Shown: positions 21,987-33,454, numbered from the stretch's first letter. The stretch is 64,000 bases of DNA from Rhypophila decipiens (GCA_033297075.1 MU858090.1:167493-231492), one strand, 5' to 3'. Notes: generated by a model from the letters alone, not told the origin. Program-made: numbers and translations.

Positions 21987-24712
21987 CTATTGTCCATTCA
22001 TGTACTTGCAGTGGTCGGCGTTGCCATGAGGATTTCCCCACCAATGCTGACGTTATATTAGCACCAAGTTCAGGCCCGGGGAGGAAAGGGAACTTACCGG
22101 GAAGCGATGCTCATTGCCGGCTCCTCCGAAAACCGCAAAGGTGAGAATAAACGACACAATGGCAACACCTAGCGCCATGGTTAGCCATACGAGCAGGAAA
22201 GCTAAGTCATAACTAATGGACACGTACCTCCAGAAATGGCCGCGGCAACCGTCAAATTCCACTTGGCAAAGGGCACCGGGTGGTATTTGCGGAGGTAAAA
22301 CTGGACCAGGAAACCGACGAGAAAGTAGACCAATAAAGAAGAGTTGATTCCCACACTGAGCCATCCGAGCCATGTAGCGATGATGAAGGTGTTGATGTAG
22401 TCGAGCCGCAGTTGGGGCCAAAAGCGGTGACCTGTCAAGTTGTCAGCCTTGTCACGACAACCGTGAAATGGCTTGCAACATACCGATCCAGAACGGGAGT
22501 GGTACAAAAAGACCAAAGAGCAGGCCCATTGGCACCATCCAGTACACCCCATTCCGGCCACTAGAATAATCGAATCAGCCTGCCTCGTCTCTGAAACCGA
22601 TGATTTGTGGGGGTGATAGTTACTCACAAGATCTCATTGCCTGCGCCACCCCACGTAATTGCCTGGGCGTTGTATGTCTGAACATTTTGACCTGACCATT
22701 GGTTCGTTGGCTCGACCTGCAAAAGAACTTCACGTTGATTCGCGACAATGCTGTTCATCATGACCCAGTTGAAGATGGCGCCCACGCATGTGCCAATGAT
22801 CTGAGAAGCGAAGGTTGCGCGAGGAGGTAGCTTTGCGTACTGAGCTAATTTGAGATCACCCAGCATCCCGATGGCCTGAGCGACGCTGTTGGATCCGTAG
22901 AGCGTGAACATCATGTTTGCCACTGGCCGCCTTGGAACAAGGTAGCCACCAATCATCTGAATCGCCGTGGTAGGCGCAAATGCAAAGCCCACGATGCCAC
23001 TCATGGCAGCGCTGAAGATGGTCAACAGCCAGCCAAGACCAACAGCGATGAAAAACGCCCACCAAGGGAGTCCCGTCTCTTGCTGGTAGCAGCATATGAG
23101 TCCGATAACGACGGAGATGATCAGAGTTGCATTGTACCACCAGGTAGGTGCCTCTGGGTAAGCCCGCATGGCGGCAAAGTGCGGGTCGCCGGCAGTTCCC
23201 GGATACGTGTCGACATGATCGTTGTCATTGCGCCAGAACTTCCACGTGTCTGGATGGAGCAAATTGCGAAGACGACGCATGAGCTGGGCTGGCCTGAGAG
23301 GATCAAAGACGAACTTGATGTCATCCCACTCCCAGATCAACACGTGAACAATCGCTGCCGTGATTCCAATATTGAACACCATGAGGGACAGGGCCTGGCT
23401 GGTGGCGAACCAAGGAAGTCCATAGGCCTTCAGCAGCTCCGGATCAACTTCGTTGTTTTTGCCGAGAATCTGTAGCTGGTCATAGTCGGACCCATTTGCC
23501 TGGAAAAGCGTCTGAGCAAGAAAGGGGAACGTCTGGGCATTCCACAGATTCGCGTAGTATGCACTGACGGTCAAGATAACACACCCAATGTAGCCGATCA
23601 GTTGATTCACAAGCGTGTTCAGGGGCAGGAAAAGTGGCGTAGAGGTGATATAGGTCAAGTCCATGCACCAGCTGAGAAAGCCCATACCTTCATTACCGTT
23701 GGCGCCACCAAAAAGATATGTGAACAACTCAGAGTTCGGATTGGCAAGACAGAAGACGGAAATCCCGATTGTTGTGGGGAAGAAATACTGAGGGACGAGC
23801 TCCCAGACAGCTATTCCCAAACAAGCGAACCAAAAGATGTGCAGTCTCTTCTTGGCCAGGTCTTTGTGGAGGTGCATGGATTGGAAAATGGCAGCTAGTG
23901 GTAGTGCCGTCGGCCAAAGAAACTTGGTTGGGTAGACAAAGGCTCGCCGCATAACGCTAAGCAAGCCGTATCCAATACATTGCGAGGAGAAGAGCATGAA
24001 GATGGCGGAGGCGGGGTTGGGCTCTTCGTTGAAGTAGAGAGCCTGAGCAGCGAGCTGTTCGGTGCCGAGCGCGCATGTGGCTGCCGTGCTAGCCATGATG
24101 ACGATGAAGACATGTTCCTTCTGATTGAAAGGGCCAGGGTTGAGGAACCGGGTAAAACCGTTCACTCTCGGAATCAACAGCGTCAATTCTCCCAGGCAGA
24201 AGGACAAGATAACCAGAAAAGTGGTGCTCACGCCAATCGTTTGTGGGCGAAAGTAGAAGATTTCAGCGAGAACGGCACCGAAAGCCGAGAGACCGAGACC
24301 TATGACAAAGGCCCGAAGCGTGTATGGGTTCTCGGTAGGATCGTCCGTGATATCGAGAGTCTTGGTGACGAGCTGCAGGGCGGTATCGAGGTGGATGTCC
24401 TTTGTGATTTCTGCAGGAAGTTGTCAGTGTCTGTCTCGTTGACGACACAAAAGGCATCAATGGCGACATACCAGCAGATTCAGGGACTATGGGATCGGGA
24501 TTGTGAACCTCCTTCTCTTCATAGGGAGGATTGGATGACCCGTCCAAGGTCGAGTGGGCGGGAATGATTGCCGATTGGGAGTAGACGGGAACATTCTCAA
24601 TCTTTTCGAATCCCGACGTGGCATTGGTTCTATCTGCGTCGCCGGGGCCACCATTGCGGGGAGAACCGGTGCCGGCGCGATGGCGTGGACCAGAAGGATC
24701 AACGGCCTCCAT
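21987..24712 (-). CDS. OPT-family oligopeptide transporter
   Basis: Six exons on the minus strand: 24712-24472, 24410-22628, 22560-22484, 22431-22228, 22168-22098 and 22046-21987, joining in frame to 811 residues. The family carries small peptides, glutathione or metal chelates into the cell with protons. Diagnostic motifs are the NPGPFNQKEH block in the first third and KLPPR (usual form KIPPR) near residue 615. About 14 hydrophobic helices are visible after an 85-residue charged cytosolic N-terminus. The C-terminus ends HWWGNPHGNADHCKYMNGQ, a form common in fungal members. All introns are 51-67 bp with GT-AG ends. Start: the first ATG (MEAVDPSG) after an upstream in-frame stretch that reads like untranslated sequence. 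Substrate cannot be told from sequence. Confidence 0.93.
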
Positions 24713-25683
24713 TGTAGCGGGCGAATGGCCACCGTGCGTGGATGGTTCTTGAAAGCCGCGCGAATATATGTTGACAAAGTGAGTTCTAACACCGAACAGT
24801 ACGAGGTTAAAGAATTCTAGGAATCTGAGGAAAGTCTTTCGAGATGGAAAAGGCAAGGTGGATTTTAGTGTTCGTTCGGGGCCGGTGAGGGCCTGATGAG
24901 GGCGTAAAGTGCTCAGATCGGGAAGAACGAACTGATATCGCTGTAGGCCCTGCGATGGTGTGACCGATCCATGATAAGAATCGGAGTCATATTAAAATGG
25001 AATGGGCGGAAGGAGACCTCGCCCATAATTTTGGGATCGAGGTGGTGGAATGAGGTCGTGCTTGCCTTGCGTGGACTTACACGCGGGAATGATATGCAAT
25101 GTGACCAATTATGTTTGAAGTATCCACTCTGCACGATCACACGACGATGAACTGAAGGAGACGGCAGCGACATTGGATGAAAAAAAGGTTATGAACTGAT
25201 GGAAGTACTCCCCCAAAAAAAAAGCACAAGGATTGCCCTTGGTATCCAAGCAATTCTATTTTCCAGTCTTTAACCTTATACCTTTAGTTCCGTTGACCCA
25301 CGTACCATCCGTCTCTAGGGGTCTGTAACAAGCCAGGGAGCTCTTTGGGAGCCAAAGCCATCCCAAACAAGCGCCTTCTCCCACTCGATCGAGTGTTCCT
25401 GCACGAATGGCTTCCCCTCTCTTGTCACGCCTTTGTACTACTGCATTGATCCGCATATCTCACAGAATGTTCGTCCCAAAGTATTCACCAATGGACTGTA
25501 TTCCACATAGTCATGTCTCTGCAGTCTGCCATCCTGTGAGAGCCCGCATTCACATGTCGGGATGAGTCTTTGAAGGAAAGGAGCTTGTAGTTGAAGGAGT
25601 GGTGACATCAGGTGGTCGGACATGTCCTCGCCGAAGAGATGACGGTGAGCCTGCCGTGAGTTTGCTCTGGAGTTGAGCCGCAG
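24713..25683. other. OPT promoter region
   Basis: About 1 kb upstream of the OPT start with no gene. A homopolymeric A tract lies near 25212-25222. Confidence 0.5.
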
Positions 25684-26043
25684 TTGGGATGGTGTTACGG
25701 AGCGGCCCATCGCGTGCAGTCGGTGGCCACAGGTCGCCCATCACAACGTTGGTGTCCACCGAGGTTGCAGGACGTCATTACAGCCGCGACTTTGGGTCTC
25801 CATGTAACACTACTGCATGCTATCATAGAGAACACCAGTGCGAATCCCGGTGACGCTAAGCTTGACGGTCGTTGGACAGTCGGCAGCAAAGTGTCTTGGA
25901 ACGCTGAGCAATGGTGTTACGACTACATCAGAGGGGAAACCTGCTCCTTTGGATACGGATTCAAGACATATGAAGTCGGTCAATGTCAAAGAAACGACGT
26001 TCAGATGGCTGGATTTATGGCACAAGATCTGAATGTCAGATGA
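25684..26043 (+). CDS. possible small secreted protein or relic exon
   Basis: Open frame whose second half reads like protein: a hydrophobic stretch (AATLGLHVTLLHAII) followed by a Trp/Tyr/Cys-rich segment (KVSWNAEQWCYDYIRGE, CSFGYGF). The first half is arginine/tryptophan-rich and unconvincing, so a true start or a 3' splice site may lie near 25775-25785. I recognise no family. It could be a small secreted protein gene, a decayed exon or chance. Confidence 0.2.
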   Translation: MGWCYGAAHRVQSVATGRPSQRWCPPRLQDVITAATLGLHVTLLHAIIENTSANPGDAKLDGRWTVGSKVSWNAEQWCYDYIRGETCSFGYGFKTYEVGQCQRNDVQMAGFMAQDLNVR

Positions 26044-26613
26044 CTGAGCATAGTCTTCATCCCGTTCATGATAAGCATTGGGAAGTATACAAATTACAAA
26101 AGACTTCTGGTTGCATCGTTAGTTTCACTGAACGCAGTGATGTCTGACGTTTTCTGTCTCCAGCTCGACCAGAATTGGGTTTCTGCTTGTCTAACAGTAA
26201 TCATACCGGGAAATGGTCGTCGTCCTGTGCTCTGCCTGCTTTCGTTAACATGGTCGTGGCATGTTGTTCAAGTTAAGCAAGACAAGTTGACCGGGTTTGA
26301 GAAACTCCTTTGAGACGTATCTAATTGAGGTTATTTAGGCGGCAATAGACCTTGGTATGTGTGGCCAAAGTGAATTAAAGCCTATGACAGCGGTCAGATC
26401 CTTACATCAGCCATGAAAAAGTGGTCTGAGCTCTGAGGTAAGGTATGTGTGCATTGAAAGTAGTGTACGAATGTATGCTGTCCAAGAACATCTTCTGTTC
26501 ACTAAATTGGACTGGTCACACGGATAACTTAGTGTGCGTCTGAACCAAAACAGGACGGAAGGAGTGGGGACCGGACCGCCGGTGAGAAGCGGCCGGTGTA
26601 GTCCCGGCTCGAG
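26044..26613. other. intergenic, left flank of transposon
   Basis: No gene is supported. The stretch ends at the 9-bp target-site copy that borders the element at 26623. Confidence 0.5.
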
Positions 26614-26622
26614 TCAGGCTAC

Positions 26623-26677
26623 CGCCGCCACTACTCGTACTTAGTATTTGGACTAGGTACGTACCTAAATGGGTTAG
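26623..26677 (+). repeat. left terminal inverted repeat (55 bp)
   Basis: Matches the reverse complement of 27299-27353 at 54 of 55 positions. Contains the palindrome GGTACGTACC, which occurs in both ends. Confidence 0.9.
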
Positions 26678-27298
26678 GATAACTAAATAGCAGTTGGAGA
26701 TTTGTTCAGATATCTCCAAACCCCGACTTTCCCCCCATTATTCATCTAAAATAGATATTAACAAGAAAGCTAAAAACTAAACAGCCACACCACTACATAC
26801 ACATAACCTCCACAGCTCTACAGCCCTCACAGCTCTATTATCACTAGCTACCAATACAATTATCGCGATTAACACCCTACAACAAACAGCTCAATCGAGC
26901 AACTCTAACTAACATACGTACAACTAATTATATTCGAATCGCCGTATTCTAATTAATTAAATACTACTTTAAATAGCTATTTTAACTTACTTTCGATCAC
27001 TAGATCATGTTATAAAGAGGATAGCCGATTAAAGTAGCTTGACAACTTGGCTTGGCATAGCTTAGCTACAGCTTATATCTTGGTGAAATCTTTTATATCT
27101 TTTCAGTGACGGCGAGCGCCAAGAACCATACCACTCGGCCAAACCGTTCCTAAAAAGGAGCTCAAATTACAGAAGTTATCAGAACCTTCTGCAATTCAAT
27201 GGTTATATACCCATTCAGCACACCGCCGTTACTTTTTCCCCTATTTCTCCGCACCTAAATTGGATCTCCAATTCTTTTTATCGGACGGCTTTGGTAGT

Positions 27299-27353
27299 CT
27301 AACCCATTTAGGTACGTACCTAGTCCAAATACTAAGTACGAGCAGTGGCGGCG
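27299..27353 (-). repeat. right terminal inverted repeat (55 bp)
   Basis: Inverted partner of 26623-26677; ends CAGTGGCGGCG directly before the right target-site copy. Confidence 0.9.
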
Positions 27354-27526
27354 TCAGGCTACCTTTCAATGACCCTCATGACATACCCCACCTCCATCGG
27401 GTCACTACATCATGACGTGCTGCAATGGGTTCAGAACTTTTTCCAGCAGCGCAAAATTGAGCTCCAGCCACTGCCTATCTGTCAGGCCCGGACCTAGGCC
27501 TATGGCAGGGGTGGCAGTCGCCTGTC

Positions 27527-27800
27527 TCAACTTGCTCGACAGCCAAGCGGTTTCCCCTCTAAGCATATCCCCACGGATTCCGTGTACTCAACGCCCATAT
27601 GATAAGGCAGCCTCTTCCTTGCATGATCAATGAGGCTCTTCATGATCTCCTCCGGTGTGGCCTCGTTGTGTCCTCCTGCAGCCTCAAAATAAAACGCCAT
27701 TCGCCAAAGTCCAATCTCCAACAGCACCACCCCAAGCGAGTAGATGTCGTGGCCATGATATGTTTTCCCCTATCGTCTAGAACTCTTCCTTTGTTCGATA
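27527..27800 (-). pseudogene. kinase C-lobe fragment of a HeLo/prion-inhibition-type protein
   Basis: On the minus strand, reading from about 27800, the frame gives GHDIYSLGVVLLEIGLWR, later a LIDHARKRLPYHMG block and CLEG. This is the end of the kinase-like domain found in fungal proteins with an N-terminal HeLo or prion-inhibition domain, where the Lys-Arg-Leu-Pro helix and the final CLEG are typical. A stop lies just upstream and the remainder of the lobe, including any catalytic loop or DFG, is absent, as is the usual tail. It is therefore a relic of 70-85 residues. It sits 174 bp from the transposon's right end. Confidence 0.7.
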
Positions 27801-28523
27801 ACCTGTCGGCTCAGGGGTTGTGGACGTTGTTGGACGGCACGGCAGATACATTCAAGAAGTGACAAGCTGAGCACGTGCCGGGCTGCCAACTAACATGCTT
27901 GCTTGTCGAAGGATATACTTATTTTTGTTTGTAATATAATGAACATGGGCTTAGCTCTTGTAATATTCAATCAGGCTGTTTGAGAAATACGCAGGTGCGG
28001 GATATACGTATAGCATTCCACAATATACTCTAACCAGGGGCCTTGCTCTTCCTTGAAATGTGTCGATGACTAGCAAAATAAGCCCTTGTCTAGCTAAGTA
28101 AATGGCTTGTTTCTACAACATAAATACAACAACAATGTTATGTGCAGGCCTAGCAGATACGTTTAACCAGGTATACCGGACTTTTTCCTGTGGAATGATA
28201 CCGAGGGCCAGCAAGCACACTATTATCCTAAGAGTCGCTAGGACAAACGACGTGTGACTCGAGCACTAACACAAGAGTTCCAAAAGCCCGCCATAACAGC
28301 ATATAGACTTTCATAGCTGCAGCGGCAAAGAACTCAAAGCCTGATGTACGATTATGCGCCTCTGTAGTGAGGTGGATACAAATTTAGGCTTTATGAACCT
28401 TGAAAATCCCTTCAAACTTCATCGACTGGAAGATAAATAACGGCTTCCATCATTACCATCCACCCTGCAACAACTTCTTCCCGTCTTTCTCTCTTTGCAA
28501 TTCAAGTCCAAAACATCGCAGTT
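27801..28523. other. intergenic region
   Basis: No gene is seen in these 720 bases between the kinase fragment and the single-TM protein. Confidence 0.5.
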
Positions 28524-29597
28524 ATGGAGCAACTCTTAATCTCTCTCGGCGCGCAGCCGAACGATCTCGGCAAATTCGACACCGTTGACTTCGTTCTCCT
28601 CGGCGTTTTCGGCCTCCTCTTTTCCATTCTCTTCGTCATCTTCGTCCTCCTCCTGGCTGAAATCCCTTGGTCAAGTCTTTACAGCGGACTCAAAAAGCTA
28701 AATATTTCACCACACAACGGGCAAGCGAACCAGACTCCTCAAAACAACCGGCCAGCTGTCGAAGTGGTGGTTATTCCGGTGCCGGGGCGCAATGACACCA
28801 CTACGAGCGCAATATCCAATGGTTTAGAGAGGTTATCGCGAGCCATGAAAACCATTAACAAATTATCCACTGCAGAGGCCACCCCGGGCGCGACAGACAT
28901 AACAGACACTATGGCAGCGGTCGTGATCAACCTCGTCAACATTATGGCAACTGTCCCCGACAGAGACAAGCCAAACAAGATTCTGCCCCACCATGTCTAC
29001 GCGACTAGAACAGCCATCGCTAGCTTCCTTACTCTCCGGACTCTTGTCGTCAAATGCCTGCTGGAGCCTATCTATGAAAGCGAGTACGAATTCGAAGCCA
29101 CCAATGTGTTAAACGACACCTTTTCTGCCTGTGTCTACTTTGGAGTAGCTATTCTTGTCAAAAGAGCTCCTTACTCGGCATATCTCGCCTCTTCCATCGG
29201 AGTCGAGGTGAGGAAGATCGGTAACCAGAAATCTACTTTACTACCAGATCAGGTGTCCATAATCGCAGAGAGAATGATGCGCGCAGCAACGGAGCAAATC
29301 ATACCGCCACCGCCAACAAACATTCGACCCCTCGTCAGCATTTTCACAAGTGACCAGCTGGCCGGTTTGGCGCGTAAAATGGCCTATCATATGGAAATGG
29401 GAGTCAAAGATGACCCAGACGACGCCGCTTCTAGGATATCTAGGGTTTTATTAGACCTCAAAGTAGATGAACCGCCTCAGTTTTGCCCCTGCATGGAGAA
29501 CCCACAGAATTTCCCAATCTGTCTTTGCGACTTTAAGCCCATTGCTGAAGGATTATACAAGAGGCTTAGTTCGCGAAAGTTACTGCCAGGTATTTGA
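28524..29597 (+). CDS. hypothetical single-pass membrane protein
   Basis: Single exon, 357 residues, ATG at 28524. One strong membrane helix lies at about residues 23-46 (FVLLGVFGLLFSILFVIFVLLLA). After a short Asn/Pro-rich linker the rest is a helical soluble part with no recognised motif, ending in a Cys/Pro-rich patch (FCPCMENPQNFPICLCDF). Four cysteines within about 20 residues near the C-terminus could bind metal. With few positive charges before the helix, orientation is unclear. I do not know the family. The gene lies in an accessory stretch among transposon and gene relics, so lineage-restricted distribution would not surprise. Confidence 0.65.
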   Translation: MEQLLISLGAQPNDLGKFDTVDFVLLGVFGLLFSILFVIFVLLLAEIPWSSLYSGLKKLNISPHNGQANQTPQNNRPAVEVVVIPVPGRNDTTTSAISNGLERLSRAMKTINKLSTAEATPGATDITDTMAAVVINLVNIMATVPDRDKPNKILPHHVYATRTAIASFLTLRTLVVKCLLEPIYESEYEFEATNVLNDTFSACVYFGVAILVKRAPYSAYLASSIGVEVRKIGNQKSTLLPDQVSIIAERMMRAATEQIIPPPPTNIRPLVSIFTSDQLAGLARKMAYHMEMGVKDDPDDAASRISRVLLDLKVDEPPQFCPCMENPQNFPICLCDFKPIAEGLYKRLSSRKLLPGI

Positions 29598-29941
29598 CAG
29601 AAGAGGTGGTCTGGGATGTCAATTTGTATGGGTTTATCATAGCTCTTTCTTTTCCCTTGAGCAGATGCCGAGGGTAGACAAACAGCATCCAGAGAGAGAG
29701 AGTTATCTGGTACAAGTGCTTTGCCTGGAATGCGGACCTTTGTAACAGACTAGGCATTATGGAACCAGACTATATATACACCTTTTAATCCAAATATGGA
29801 AGTGTTATTGATTTCTTTCAAACCATGATGTGAACACCCATTGACGAAAGTACTTTGGTTAATATCAAAGGAGGTGTCTTATAAGATAAACACTTGCCTT
29901 GCCATCATCTTGGACTCTTTGCTGTCACCGCACATACCGCG

Positions 29942-30148
29942 GTTCAAGCGCTACAAACTTGTGGTGCGAGATTCGTTCGTTTTCTCCAACGATGCAGCCC
30001 AGCCATCTCGGCAGACGACATGATCAAATTCAACCGAGGCAACAAGTTCTGTGATGGCTTTCAGCCAAACATGGCTGTCTGCCGCACATCCGGTACGCCA
30101 AAGACCTGTGAGGGAATAGGTCGATTTGCGTGGGTGGCAGGCGGTTAA
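29942..30148 (+). pseudogene. LysM-domain relic
   Basis: The frame reads ISADDMIKFNRGNKFCDGF followed by QPNMAVCRTSGTP, which is the second half of a fungal LysM fold: a helix ending with an Asn, the NxxxC step and the CxSSGT-like end. LysM domains bind chitin and occur in secreted effectors and in subgroup C chitinases. No ATG with a signal peptide precedes it, the first half is poorly conserved (TCGARFVRFLQRC), and a stop follows after WVAGG, so it is most likely a decayed or partial gene. A functional short gene with unseen introns is a weaker alternative. Confidence 0.5.
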
Positions 30149-30275
30149 AAGAAGCTTCAGTGCAAAGCAGTGCTATTATCATAACTAGCGTAACAAAAGA
30201 ACTATCATGGTGCCATGGCAGTGTCTATCTACTCGTGCAGTTTGTGTCAATCATCCGACTCATCTACACTGATAC

Positions 30276-32311
30276 CTAAGCGCTACTAACGCCGTTTGTT
30301 GTGCCAGAAACCCCATTGCTGAGACTTCCATTCACATGCTCACCATTGACGCCATTCACACTCGTCCCATTCGCCTCTGTCGCCGCCGCCGCCGCCTCCT
30401 CAATCTGCGACCCCCGGATTTCCGAACCCCTACCCTTGGCAGCACCCTCACCGCGATACATTGCCGGCCAGATGCCCTGCTTGCCGGGTGACAGAATGCC
30501 GTTGGGATCCAGCGCGTCCTTGATCCGCTGGTTCATGCGCATCAGCGAAGGCACGCCGTTCGCCCCCTCGTCCTTGGCCCCAAAGTCGTACTGGTCGGCC
30601 ACCAAGTCCATGTGGTCGATGTGCGCGCGATACTCGCCGTAGCCGTGCTCCCTGGCCTTCTTCACGAGGGCAACAAACAGGTCGTTTGCTGCCTTCTTGT
30701 CTTCCTGGTCGGTCCGGTCAAAGTAGATCATGATCAGGTGGGCGACGTGTCGCTGGTACACGTGCACGCCCGCCATGAAGTCGAACCCGTAGTCGGCGCA
30801 GACCTTCTTAGCCTCGTGGTACCAGTCCAGAGAGGCCTGGCCGTCGGCTGGTACGATGGGGGAGAAGGAGATGTGGCCACCGTCGAGGCCGCGGTACTGG
30901 ATCGAGACAATGGGATTCATGGACGGGACGCCGTTTTGCAGCCAAGCGTCCGAGTAAGGCACTGCCGCCGGGTCAAGATACTTCTCCCCTTTGGATTCGT
31001 CGGGGTAGTAGGCGTTGCCTCGGATCTTGGCGCCAGGGATGGCTTTGAATGCCTCTTGGCACCGTCGGAAGTTCATCTCGATTTGCTCGCGCGTGCCATA
31101 CAGCCCCCTGGTTCATCAAGAAGGGTCAGTTCAGTTGCCACACATGTCTCGGCCACCAAGGTTTCACAGGAAGCTTACCAGTTGGCGTCCCACCACGATA
31201 GATCCAATTCTTTGGCCAGCTCCTCCAACCGCCAGTCTGGAATGGCTCCCTTCCCGTCGTACCACTTTGAACGCGTCCCTCGCTTTCCGAGCTCTCGCAA
31301 GATATTCCCAACAACTGGGTGATTCTGGATGACGTCATACTTGAGGAGCTCGCGGAAGATGTCGACCATGGGGGCCAGATCTGTTTCCTTGGGCACGGCT
31401 ACGTGGCAAGACATGAAGCCCAAAGGCGCCGGAGTGGCCCACAGCGTGAGCTTGGTGACAATGGCAAAGTTGGACTGCGAAAACATTTGCTCGTATGTCG
31501 GCCCGTATCCTCCGCGGAAGAGGGGCCAGAGCTTGGAGTTTAGCGCGCCCATTCCGGTGCGGACGATGGTGCCGTCTGCGAGCACGGCCTCGACGCCGCA
31601 GATCTGGTTCGAGTGGTCTCCGTACGGCGTGTATCCCCAGCCGCGGTCGAGAGTGTTGCCGACGACGGAGCCCCAGCCCAGCGCGGGAACAGACATCCAG
31701 ATGTTCTTCTTTTGCTCTTTGATGGCCTCGTACAGCTTGAAGAACGACACGCCGGGCTCGACTGTGTAATAGCAGTACTTGTCATCGACCTCGAGGACTT
31801 TGTCCATGTCTTGGAGGTCAATGATGACGGACCCCTGAAATTGTCATGGTGGTCAGCAACTTGGTACAGCCTAAGGGGCAGGATATCGATGCTCACTCAC
31901 CCGAACTCGGCCGGCGTTGGCACCATAGCCTAGGTTCCTCCCTCGGCTCACGGTCCATACTGGAATCTTGTATTCGTTCGCCACCTTCAGAATGGCCTGG
32001 ATGTGCTCGACTGTGGTTGGCCTCAGGGCACAGGGACTCCCGCGGACCTCTTGCTCGTTCTCGGCCAGACTGAAGATGTCGAGATAGTTGAGCTTGTGTT
32101 CGTCCCCGACGACGACGCCCTTCTCGCCGAGGATCTCGAGAAACCTCGAGAGGATCACCTTCCATGTGTCGACATCGATCCCTGGTGGCAGAACTAGAAC
32201 CGTCGGTTGCCCGGAGAGTGAATCGGCCCATCGTTTCTGGATGACGTTGACAAGCTCATTCTCGCCGTCAACATGGGACAGTTTGAATTGGGGAAAAGCT
32301 AGAGGAGCCAT
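30276..32311 (-). CDS. FAD-linked oxidase of the vanillyl-alcohol oxidase / 4-cresol dehydrogenase family
   Basis: Three exons, 32311-31901, 31834-31179 and 31107-30276, give 632 residues. The family oxidises para-substituted phenols such as vanillyl alcohol, eugenol or 4-alkylphenols, usually producing H2O2. Visible: an FAD-binding PCMH fold with LRPTTVEHIQA, RGRNLGYGANAGRVRGSV, then VPALGWGSVVGNTLDRG and GWGYTPYGDH, and the cap domain with a second conserved stretch IQYRGLDGGH. Penicillium VAO has an Asp (Asp170) in its V-P-Asp-L-G segment; here the residue is Ala, so chemistry or cofactor linkage may differ. The last 65 residues are an Ala/Asn/Gly/Ser-rich extension not found in VAO (560 residues). 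No signal peptide, so probably intracellular. It opens the aromatic gene group, transcribed away from the transporter. Confidence 0.87.
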
Positions 32312-33050
32312 GATGAGTACAGAAGAGTAAGAATAGTCTCAGTGGGAGAGGCGGAAGAGAAGGATGAAGTGAAAGTGAGTTGCCAACAAGTCATGCCACG
32401 AGATTCATCTTGATATACCTACCTATAACGCTGGTATCTCATCCGACCACTACTCCCGAGACGAGGTTTCGGATGTAAGGATGTAAACACGCGTCGGCGT
32501 CGAACATGAAGATGGAAATCAGGGTTAGGGTTGAGTGAGGGAAAACAGTTGCCGAGAATGCCAACAACGACGGCGCGAAAGGGTCCCACCTCTGCACATG
32601 CCGAGATGGTCGTTTCGGGTGTGGGACTGCTGGGGCGGATCTATCATCCCGGTCGTGCTCCACAGGCTTCGGGAATCCACATGGCAACAGTCGCATCGCA
32701 GGCCGAGAGACTCTTCTCCACTACGGTAAGCCAGCCTCGTCGACGCTAGCATGCGGGCAAATGCACGCCCTACCTCTGGGTGGGTTCTTCGGACCCAGGC
32801 AGGGTCCATCGGAATGATATTTGCGACGACGACCAAAACTCGAGAGGATGCATCATGCAGCTGGTCCTGAGCTGGAACCGACTTATGAGTGGATGAGACA
32901 AACCGGCGAATCACAGTCGTGGTATTTGGGATGGGAGACACTCCCACTTAAGTGCCGATTGTAATTCCCGAGCGTGCGGGTCTCGTCTCGACGGGCACGA
33001 GGCAGCCACATGCACGGAGGACCAACAACAGAGGACGTCCATTGGATGAA

Positions 33051-33105
33051 CCACATCTGCGTTCGGGACTAAAATCCAGACGTTACCGGGCTCATGGGAG
33101 GGATC
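33051..33105 (+). repeat. direct repeat copy A
   Basis: Begins CCACATCTGCGTTCGGGACT and includes TACCGGGCTCATGGGAGGGATC. The same block recurs about 400 bp downstream at 33455-33516 in the same orientation. Confidence 0.8.
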
Positions 33106-33454
33106 CGGGGTTCCCAAGAAGCCAAGTCAAGTCAATTTGAACCCCCTTTTGGCCAAGACTGAACGAATACAGGCCAAATTGACTTGATCGATAGTTCAAT
33201 GCAATTGATTGATCCACTTGAGGTACATGAATGACTGGAAAAATACTAGAAAATGAAGCTATTCCCAGTTTTATAATGGTAAAATTCGGTACAGGGTTAG
33301 GGTTCTGTATAAGGATTCTACTAGTTCAAGTAATCCAAGTAGTCCAAGTCAAGTAGAATGGCTAGATTGAGCTGGTTTGACAGTGATTTCGGCCTGTTTG
33401 GATTGGATTGGATTGTATTCAGTCGACTTGCCTTGGGCTTTTTCGGAACCCTGA

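Larger units (their letters stand above)
26623..27353. mobile_element. non-autonomous DNA transposon, MULE-like, 731 bp
   Basis: The ends are inverted copies of a 55-bp sequence starting CGCCGCCACT and ending GGGTTAG, identical except at position 11. Immediately outside, TCAGGCTAC stands on both sides (26614-26622 and 27354-27362), a 9-bp target-site duplication. Long terminal inverted repeats with a 9-bp duplication are what Mutator-like elements make. The interior is AT-rich with stops in every frame and no transposase, so it must be moved by an enzyme encoded elsewhere; the AT bias suggests partial repeat-induced point mutation. The near-identical ends suggest a fairly recent insertion. 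Assignment to MULE rather than hAT rests on the duplication length. Confidence 0.9.
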
